NCBI GenBank assembly: GCA_023230285.1
Contig: JALNXP010000117.1
Coordinates: 1 to 7,687, forward strand
Direction of reading: 5' to 3'
Source of the DNA: Bacteroidales bacterium
Lineage (GTDB): Bacteria > Bacteroidota > Bacteroidia > Bacteroidales > BM520
Length of the DNA: 7,687 nucleotides
The translations under genes and the position numbers were made by a program. Below are positions 1 to 5,706 of this stretch, piece after piece. The notes below the pieces were generated by a model, which saw nothing but the letters and a program-made list of their open reading frames with translations, had not been told where the DNA came from and made no database searches. Position 1 is the stretch's first letter. Every line of letters starts with the position of its first letter.

Positions 1-510
1 AAAATCATCCAAGAAATACAAAATGATACAAAATCAACTATCGTAATAGAAGAAGAAGATAATAAAGGCATTATTCAAATTTTTGCTCCTGATTATGAAT
101 CTATTACGGCAGCTAAAAACCGTATCAGACTTATTACTGCCAAGCCGGAAGTCGGCGAAATCTATTCCGGCAAAGTTAAATCTATTACCGACTTTGGTGC
201 TTTTGTCGAATTTTTGCCCGGAAAAGATGGCTTACTCCATATTTCTGAAATCTGCTGGGAAAGATTAGATGATGTGAAATCTGTACTCAACATTGGCGAC
301 ACTGTTGATGTAAAATTAATAGAAATAGACCCAAAAACAGGTAAATACAGACTTTCCAGAAAAGTATTACTTCCAAAACCTGAAGGTTATGTTGCTCCAA
401 ATAAGGAACATGGTAACAACGAAAACAGAAGACAGGGTCAGGGACAGGATAACAGACAAGACAACAGGCGTTTTAAACCTCGCAGTAATAATTCCAATCC
501 TCAAAAATAA
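1..510 (+). CDS. pnp: Polyribonucleotide nucleotidyltransferase (PNPase), C-terminal part, 5' truncated by window edge
   Basis: PNPase degrades RNA 3' to 5' by phosphorolysis in the cytoplasm and takes part in mRNA turnover. Frame 1 is open from the first base and gives 169 residues before the TAA. Residues 1-45 are the KH domain, entered just after its GxxG loop (KIIQEIQ, then an acidic EEED turn and FAPDYESITAAKNRI). Residues 50-123 are an S1 RNA-binding domain (GEIYSGKV, DFGAFVEFLPGKDGLLHISE, YRLSRK). KH followed by S1 at the C-terminus, with this spacing, is the PNPase arrangement. The two RNase PH catalytic domains lie outside the window. From about residue 133 the tail is low-complexity and rich in Asn, Gln, Arg and Gly, ending in NPQK. 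Such a tail probably adds RNA contacts and is not conserved in sequence. A strong terminator follows. Another KH-S1 protein is conceivable, but the match to PNPase is close. Confidence 0.95.
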   Translation, partial: KIIQEIQNDTKSTIVIEEEDNKGIIQIFAPDYESITAAKNRIRLITAKPEVGEIYSGKVKSITDFGAFVEFLPGKDGLLHISEICWERLDDVKSVLNIGDTVDVKLIEIDPKTGKYRLSRKVLLPKPEGYVAPNKEHGNNENRRQGQGQDNRQDNRRFKPRSNNSNPQK

Positions 511-528
511 TAACAATAATTAAATATT

Positions 529-562
529 ATAAGGGCGTATCGTATATCGCCCTTATTTTTTT
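529..562 (+). terminator. Intrinsic (rho-independent) terminator of pnp
   Basis: A perfect 9-bp stem, ATAAGGGCG (529-537) pairing with CGCCCTTAT (548-556), encloses a 10-base loop and runs into an unbroken T run at 556-562. It starts 18 bases after the pnp stop codon. The GC core of five pairs plus the U tract is the classic intrinsic terminator shape. On the minus strand the stem is not followed by a comparable T run, so it should act mainly on rightward transcription. Confidence 0.9.
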
Positions 563-592
563 GCCTTAACTTATCATAACTTATTTTGCCTT

Positions 593-1624
593 ATGAAATT
601 AGAAGTTGAAAAATCTATTTATTCTATTGCAGGTAACAATATCGACAGATATACTATATCAAACGAAAAAGATGTATCCATTTCAATATTAAACTATGGC
701 GGCATCATATCCAAAATATCCGTTCCTGATAAGAATAAAAAAAGTGAAAACATAATATTAGGCTTTGAAGATGTAAGCAAATACTTTTGCAAAGAATATA
801 CGGATAATTATCCGTATTGGGGTGCAATTTGCGGCAGATGCGCAAATCGTATTGGAGACGGAAGATTTACACTTGACGGACAAGTAATAGAGTTGAACAA
901 AAACAACAACGGAAGTCATTTGCATGGTGGCAATGAAGGCTTTGACAGGAAATTTTGGGATGTAAAAGTTGAGAAACAGTCTGAAAGCATTAAACTGATA
1001 TTACATTACATATCAAAAGACGGCGAAGAAAATTATCCGGGGGAACTTGACTGCACTGTAATTTATGAATTAAATGAAAATCACACATTTAGCATCAATT
1101 ACAAAGCTAAGACGACAAAGCCGACACCTGTAAATCTCACAAACCACACTTACTTCAATTTGAGCGGCAATCAAACAGACATATCCAAAATGAGACTTCA
1201 AGTTAATGCAAAATTGTTCACTCCATTGAATGATAAATTAGTTCCACTTGGCACCATTGAGAGTACAAAAGGTACAAAGTACGACCTGTTTACTCCGGTT
1301 TTATTAGAAGACGGCTTCAAAATTTTACCTGAAGGCTATGATTTCAACTATGTTTTATACGACAGCAGGAAGCTAAAACATGCCTGCATATTAAAAGATG
1401 AAGAAAACGGCAGAAAATTGGAAGTATTTACCACACAACCGGGCATACAAGTATACTCAGGATATTGGGTACCCAAAATTGGCAACATAGGAGGAAAATT
1501 TTCCGGCATAGCACTTGAGACACAGCATTTTCCTGATGCACCTAACAAGCCGCATTTCCCAAACATCATTTTGCGTCCGGCAGATGAATACAGTGAAACC
1601 ACTATCTGGAAGTTTAGCTTTTAA
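593..1624 (+). CDS. galM: Aldose 1-epimerase (galactose mutarotase)
   Basis: The enzyme interconverts alpha and beta anomers of aldoses such as galactose and glucose, feeding the Leloir pathway. At 343 residues it has normal length for the family. Family landmarks appear in order: GRCANRIGDGRF (81-92, with Arg82 as the substrate-binding Arg), LHGGNEGFD (110-118, His111), VNLTNHTYFNLSG (180-192, His185 as the expected catalytic acid), GYDFNYVL (248-255, Asp250), and ALETQHFPDAPN (307-318, Glu309 as the expected catalytic base). All key residues known from characterised GalM enzymes are present. There is no signal peptide, so it should be cytoplasmic, unlike the secreted lipoprotein mutarotases also found in Bacteroidota. 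The ATG lies 30 bases after the pnp terminator T run with no Shine-Dalgarno sequence. No galK or galE lies alongside, so the physiological sugar cannot be read from context. The stop overlaps the end of the convergent pseudouridine synthase gene. Confidence 0.95.
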   Translation: MKLEVEKSIYSIAGNNIDRYTISNEKDVSISILNYGGIISKISVPDKNKKSENIILGFEDVSKYFCKEYTDNYPYWGAICGRCANRIGDGRFTLDGQVIELNKNNNGSHLHGGNEGFDRKFWDVKVEKQSESIKLILHYISKDGEENYPGELDCTVIYELNENHTFSINYKAKTTKPTPVNLTNHTYFNLSGNQTDISKMRLQVNAKLFTPLNDKLVPLGTIESTKGTKYDLFTPVLLEDGFKILPEGYDFNYVLYDSRKLKHACILKDEENGRKLEVFTTQPGIQVYSGYWVPKIGNIGGKFSGIALETQHFPDAPNKPHFPNIILRPADEYSETTIWKFSF

Positions 1625-2507
1625 CCAATTCCAACATCTTTCTCGGTACAGGAACTTCAAATTTTACCACCTTGCCTGTAACCGGATGTATAAAACTTAA
1701 GGTATTGGCATGTAAACACAAACGACCTATCGGATTGACTTTCGAGCCATAACGCTTATCCCCGACTATCGGATGTCCGATGCTCTGCAAATGAACTCTT
1801 ATCTGATTTTTTCGCCCTGTCTCAAGATTTAGCTCAAGGAGAGAATAGTACTTACCATATCGCAGGACCTTAAAAGTCGTAATCGCTTGTTTTCCTTCTT
1901 TAGAAGGAGCTTTATGAGAGTGCATAAACTTAAACTTATCCTCCTGCAAATAAGAAACGACAGTATCCTGCTTTTTATCAGGAACGCCCTCAACAACAGC
2001 AACATAAGTACGTTCAACGACTACTTCGTTCCAATTGCTCTGTAACTTTTCCTGAATATCTTCCGATTTAGCAAAGACCATAACGCCCGAAGTATCTTTA
2101 TCCAAACGATGTACAACATAAATATGATTGTTTTCGTCAAGATACTTATAATAAGCATTTAACACAAAATACGCCGTCTCCTCTCTTTCCTTTTCGGTAC
2201 CTATAGAAAGCAAACCTTCCTTTTTTGAGACAACTACTATATAGTCATCTTCAAAAACGACCTGCAACTTAGGATGATAAAACTCCAAATGCTTTGTAGA
2301 AGAAGGCAAAATCGACACATCATCATCAGGTTTAAGTTTATAATTATAACGTGTTACTGTTTTAGAACCATTCACAACAACTCTTTTGTGTGTCAAAATA
2401 GACTTAATTTCATTATTACTGCGGTCTTTCAACTTATCTCTCAAGAAAGTTAACAACTCAGCTTCTTCAGAAACTTTTAAAATCAATGGGGCTTGCTTTT
2501 TATTCAT
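1614..2507 (-). CDS. RluA-family RNA pseudouridine synthase with N-terminal S4 domain
   Basis: Enzymes of this family isomerise specific uridines to pseudouridine in rRNA or tRNA. The protein has 297 residues. Residues of about 17-67 form an S4-type RNA-binding domain (FLRDKL, then KRVVVNGSK). The catalytic domain follows. It carries the signature VVHRLDKDTSGVMVFAK at 131-147, with Asp136 as the expected nucleophile, and the C-terminal GRKNQIRVHLQSIGHPIVGD at 231-250, then LCLHA. S4 plus this core is the RluC/RluD-like layout. I cannot tell which uridine is modified, because Bacteroidota carry several paralogues. The ATG is 39 bases downstream of the HPPK-kinase gene on the same strand, with no terminator between, so the two are probably co-transcribed. 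Its last 11 bases overlap the end of galM on the opposite strand. Confidence 0.93.
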   Translation of the reverse strand: MNKKQAPLILKVSEEAELLTFLRDKLKDRSNNEIKSILTHKRVVVNGSKTVTRYNYKLKPDDDVSILPSSTKHLEFYHPKLQVVFEDDYIVVVSKKEGLLSIGTEKEREETAYFVLNAYYKYLDENNHIYVVHRLDKDTSGVMVFAKSEDIQEKLQSNWNEVVVERTYVAVVEGVPDKKQDTVVSYLQEDKFKFMHSHKAPSKEGKQAITTFKVLRYGKYYSLLELNLETGRKNQIRVHLQSIGHPIVGDKRYGSKVNPIGRLCLHANTLSFIHPVTGKVVKFEVPVPRKMLELVKS

Positions 2508-2546
2508 TTATAATCAATAAATTATGTTATGGCTAAATATAAAATT

Positions 2547-3791
2547 TTATAGGATAAGTTTATGTATTCCTACAGACCAATCCTGATTAATTGCATCTAC
2601 AATCTTCAAATAATCATCATGATTATTCACGAAATCGATATTGTTGGTATCAACGATGAGTATTCTTTTGTTTGATTGCTGTTTAAAATATTCAAAATAT
2701 CCGTTTTGTATAGAATTAAGATACTCGGACGAGATGTCCTGTTCGTAAGAGCGACCGCGTTTTTTGATGTTTTTCACCAAATTATCTATGTTAAGATACA
2801 GATATACAAGCAAATCCGGCTCCGGCATCTTAGAGCGGATAATATTAAACATAGTAGAATACAATTTAAACATATCATCAGGCAGAGTTTTAGTAGCAAA
2901 TATAAACGACTTTGTAAGAAAATAATCAGCGACAATGTTGACATGAAACAAATCATAGTTAATCAGATTATCGTTTAGCTGTTTATATCTTGAAGCCAAA
3001 AACGACAATTCGAGAGGAAAAGCATATTTTTCGGCATCTTTATAAAACTTAGGCAAAAAAGGATTATCGGCAAATTGTTCAAGGATTAATTTAGCATTAA
3101 AATCATCAGCAATCTTAGTTGCCAAAGAAGTTTTACCGGCACCTATACAGCCTTCGATAGTTATATAGTTGTATATCAAATGTTTAGCATTATTAGAGGC
3201 GAAATAATCACATTGCGACACAGGTTTTGTCTCAAGTTTTTTCACTTTAAGTTCATCTGTACATTCGAGCAAAAGTTCTTTAATAGTTTTGTCAAAAACC
3301 GGATGCACAAAATCAGGCAATATTTCTGAGAGCGGTTCAAGGACGAAACGCCTTTCTGCAATACTCTTATGAGGGATTGTAAGTATTTCGTTATCAAGTA
3401 CAATGCTATCATAAAACAAAATATCTATATCGATGACTCTATTATCATAAACTTTAGCTTGCTGTTGAGTTTGCTCAGAAAAATTCATCTTCTGAAAATT
3501 CTCCGATGACATCAGTGTTTTATAGAGGTCATCATAAATTTTAGTCCTTCCCATTTGAATTTCTATAGATTTACAAACGTGCAGGACATCGAAAGGCAGC
3601 AAAGCCGTTTCAAAAGCGACAGCAAGATTATAATAACAAGGAGCGTTTTTTTGTCCCCATGCTTCAGTTTCAAAAATATGACTTTTATATTTGGGCGTGC
3701 CGAAAAAACTCTCAAGTTTAGACAAAACCTTATCGACATTAGCCTGTTTATCGCCTAAATTTGTTCCTACCAGCAACACTAAATCACTCAT
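2547..3791 (-). CDS. folK: Bifunctional HPPK (folate pathway) / deoxynucleoside kinase fusion
   Basis: The N-terminal half (about 1-168) is 2-amino-4-hydroxy-6-hydroxymethyldihydropteridine pyrophosphokinase, which makes the pterin diphosphate joined to p-aminobenzoate in folate synthesis. It shows LLVGTNLGD near the start, ETEAWG, YYNLAV, MGR (80-82), then NRVIDIDILFYD (117-128) with the metal-binding Asp121 and Asp123, and IPHKSIAERRFVLEPL. The C-terminal half (about 207-414) is a P-loop deoxynucleoside kinase of the dCK/dGK/dAK type: EGCIGAGKTS (213-222), ILEQFADNPFLPKFY (236-250), FPLELSFLASRYKQL, DYFLTKSFIFA (289-299) and the LID segment KKRGRSYEQDIS (344-355). It should phosphorylate a deoxynucleoside for salvage; deoxyadenosine is my guess from the phylum, not from the sequence. 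Numbering is from the ATG at 3791. A TTG two codons upstream is a poorer start. About 26 extra residues lie between Arg82 and Arg118. The pseudouridine synthase gene follows on the same strand. Confidence 0.92.
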   Translation of the reverse strand: MSDLVLLVGTNLGDKQANVDKVLSKLESFFGTPKYKSHIFETEAWGQKNAPCYYNLAVAFETALLPFDVLHVCKSIEIQMGRTKIYDDLYKTLMSSENFQKMNFSEQTQQQAKVYDNRVIDIDILFYDSIVLDNEILTIPHKSIAERRFVLEPLSEILPDFVHPVFDKTIKELLLECTDELKVKKLETKPVSQCDYFASNNAKHLIYNYITIEGCIGAGKTSLATKIADDFNAKLILEQFADNPFLPKFYKDAEKYAFPLELSFLASRYKQLNDNLINYDLFHVNIVADYFLTKSFIFATKTLPDDMFKLYSTMFNIIRSKMPEPDLLVYLYLNIDNLVKNIKKRGRSYEQDISSEYLNSIQNGYFEYFKQQSNKRILIVDTNNIDFVNNHDDYLKIVDAINQDWSVGIHKLIL

Positions 3792-3824
3792 TATCAATTC
3801 AAATTAATTGGTCAAAATTTATTT

Positions 3825-3857
3825 CAATATTAAGAAAAAAAGTTATAATATTGCAAC
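3825..3857 (-). promoter_or_regulatory. Candidate Bacteroidota-type promoter for folK-dnk and the pseudouridine synthase gene
   Basis: On the minus strand, GTTG (3857-3854) is followed after 21 bases by TAATATTG (3832-3825). Each differs by one base from the Bacteroidota consensus TTTG at -33 and TAnnTTTG at -7. Transcription would begin near 3819, leaving a leader of about 28 bases before the ATG at 3791. The DNA is so AT-rich that one-mismatch pairs will also arise by chance, so this is only a candidate. Confidence 0.3.
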
Positions 3858-3880
3858 AATTATCGTAAAAATTTTTTTTG
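3850..3880 (+). promoter_or_regulatory. Candidate Bacteroidota-type promoter for sppA
   Basis: On the plus strand, ATTG (3850-3853) is followed after 19 bases by TTTTTTTG (3873-3880). Each has one mismatch to the TTTG / TAnnTTTG consensus of the phylum's primary sigma factor. A start near 3887 would give a leader of about 20 bases before the sppA ATG at 3907. Its -33 box directly abuts that of the opposing candidate. The T-run match is weak evidence in this AT-rich stretch. Confidence 0.28.
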
Positions 3881-3906
3881 TTTATAACCAACTAATTATC
3901 AATATT

Positions 3907-5679
3907 ATGAAAAATTTTTTCAAATATGTTTTAGCCACTATAGTAGGCTTAATTTTAACAGGAATTATTGTTTCAATATTTTTAGGGGCGATGATAAGTT
4001 CGATATCTCTATCATCTAACAAAGAGGTAATTGTAAAACCGAACTCTGTGTTACATCTGAATTTTGACAAACAGATATACGACAAAGCGCCTTCAAATTT
4101 AATGAGTTCTTTTAATCCGATGAATATGGAAATGGAGTCATACTTAGGACTTAATACAATAATAGAGTGCATTGAGAAAGCAAAAACCGATGACAACATA
4201 AAAGGCATTTTCATTGAGACCTTAGGAGTTTCGGGCGGCATAGCAATAGCAGATGAAATACGACAAGCACTTTCGGACTTCAAAGAGAGCGGTAAATTTA
4301 TCGTCACCTATTCCAAAAACCTGACACAGACCGGATATTATTTAGCATCTATTTCTGATAAGATATTTATAAATCCGGAAGGAAGTATAGCTTTCACAGG
4401 ATTGTCGGCAGAAGTCATGTTTTACAAAGACATGCTCGACAAGCTTGATGTAGACGTGTCGGTGTTCAGACCTGTCGGCAACAAGTTCAAAAGTGCCGTT
4501 GAACCATTCATCAACAACAAAATGAGTGAAGCCAACAAAGAGCAGGTCACGCGTTATTTAACATCAATATGGGGTAATATGTTGAAAGAGATATCGACAT
4601 CAAGGAATATTTCTATAGAGGCTCTCAACAAATTAGCCGATGATTATGCAATAAAGAGCAGTGAAGATGCGATGGATAACAACCTGATTGACAGTGTTGC
4701 TCATTATGATGAAGCACTTGCATACATAAACATGCTGTTAGGGAAAGATAAAGATGCCACGATAGAGAACATCCGTCTGTCATCATATTCCAAAGTAAAA
4801 GACAGCAAGAGCAAAGAATTTACGAAAGACAGAATAGCTGTAATTTATGCACAGGGCAACATCATTGACGGTAAAGGCGATGAGTTAAAGATAGGCGACC
4901 AAACCTTAGCAAAACAGATAAGAGATGCTCGTAAGAACAACAATATCAAGGCGATAGTATTCAGGGTAAACAGTCCCGGCGGCAGTGCGTTAGCCTCTGA
5001 AGTGATATTAAGAGAGATTTTGCTTGCAAAGCACGTTAAGCCGGTGATTGCCTCATACGGCACTTACGCTGCTTCCGGCGGCTATTATATTTCCTGCTGT
5101 TGTGACAAGATAGTGAGCGGCAAAAATACGCTGACCGGTTCTATCGGAGTTTTCGGCATGTTACCGGACATGCACAAACTGCTCAACGAGAAGATAGGCA
5201 TCACAACAGATTATGTAGGTACGAACAAAAATTCACGCCAATTATCTCCGTTCAGTCCGATGACAGAAGACTCCAAAGAATATATGAACACCATGGTCAA
5301 CGACATATATAAGACATTTATTGGTCATGTTGCAGACGGACGCAGTATGACAACCGAAGCTGTCGACAATATTGGTCAAGGACGTGTATGGACAGGCACA
5401 GATGCTTTAGAGATAGGCTTGGTAGACGAAATCGGCGGACTTAACAGAGCCATAGAGGTAGCAGCAGAAGCCGCAGGTATCACTAATTATGTGATAGAGA
5501 ATTATCCCAAAGACAAAGACACCTATACCCAACTGATGGAGATGTTTTCCGGAGAAACGCCGGAAAGCAAGATGTCCTCACAACTCGGCATATTATACCC
5601 ATATTATCAGATGATGACAGATTTTACGGAGCTTAATAATGTTCAAGCGAGATTACCATACAGAATCAATATTTACTAA
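3907..5679 (+). CDS. sppA: Signal peptide peptidase SppA, 67K type (S49 family)
   Basis: SppA is a membrane-anchored serine protease that degrades cleaved signal peptides in or at the inner membrane. The 590-residue protein has the length and tandem-domain layout of the long (E. coli-like) type. A hydrophobic signal anchor spans about 7-30. The N-terminal domain (about 45-275) supplies the expected catalytic lysine, Lys195, in GNKFKSAVEPF. The C-terminal domain (about 305-530) supplies the nucleophile, Ser390, in YGTYAASGGYYIS, after the family motif FRVNSPGGSALASE (352-365) and before TGSIGVFG. Both members of the Ser/Lys dyad are present, so it should be active. I chose the ATG at 3907 because it places the anchor at the extreme N-terminus. 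A TTG at 3808 in frame would add 33 Lys/Ile-rich residues with no family support. The GT117-like gene starts 27 bases after the stop with no terminator, suggesting one transcript. Three consecutive cysteines (397-399) follow the catalytic loop. Confidence 0.95.
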   Translation: MKNFFKYVLATIVGLILTGIIVSIFLGAMISSISLSSNKEVIVKPNSVLHLNFDKQIYDKAPSNLMSSFNPMNMEMESYLGLNTIIECIEKAKTDDNIKGIFIETLGVSGGIAIADEIRQALSDFKESGKFIVTYSKNLTQTGYYLASISDKIFINPEGSIAFTGLSAEVMFYKDMLDKLDVDVSVFRPVGNKFKSAVEPFINNKMSEANKEQVTRYLTSIWGNMLKEISTSRNISIEALNKLADDYAIKSSEDAMDNNLIDSVAHYDEALAYINMLLGKDKDATIENIRLSSYSKVKDSKSKEFTKDRIAVIYAQGNIIDGKGDELKIGDQTLAKQIRDARKNNNIKAIVFRVNSPGGSALASEVILREILLAKHVKPVIASYGTYAASGGYYISCCCDKIVSGKNTLTGSIGVFGMLPDMHKLLNEKIGITTDYVGTNKNSRQLSPFSPMTEDSKEYMNTMVNDIYKTFIGHVADGRSMTTEAVDNIGQGRVWTGTDALEIGLVDEIGGLNRAIEVAAEAAGITNYVIENYPKDKDTYTQLMEMFSGETPESKMSSQLGILYPYYQMMTDFTELNNVQARLPYRINIY

Positions 5680-5706
5680 ACACCTGTTTACAAACAAGTT
5701 ACATAG

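Noticed and set aside
1348..1660. Open frames of 67 and 84 codons antisense to the galM 3' end
   Set aside because: They are shadows of galM in other frames, with no recognisable domain and no promoter or start context of their own.
2538..2551. 14-base perfect palindrome TATAAAATTTTATA at the folK-dnk stop codon
   Set aside because: It contains only A and T, has no stable GC stem or following T run, and such palindromes are expected in AT-rich DNA. It is not a convincing terminator or operator.
3792..3797. TTG start two codons upstream of the folK-dnk ATG
   Set aside because: It adds only Met-Ile ahead of an ATG that starts the typical HPPK N-terminus (MSDLVLLVGTN). TTG is a weaker start and no ribosome binding site favours it.
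3790..3903. ATTATCAAT present at both ends of the divergent intergenic region (3790-3798 and 3895-3903)
   Set aside because: A nine-base AT-rich match that overlaps the folK start codon is easily explained by chance, and no third copy or symmetry supports a regulatory site.
3808..3906. N-terminal extension of SppA from a TTG at 3808
   Set aside because: The 33 added residues come from the AT-rich promoter region, have no family support, and would bury the signal anchor behind an extra hydrophobic stretch.
5684..5698. Small inverted repeat TGTTT-AC-AAACA between sppA and the GT117-like gene
   Set aside because: A five-base AT-rich stem with a two-base loop cannot form a stable hairpin, and no T run follows.
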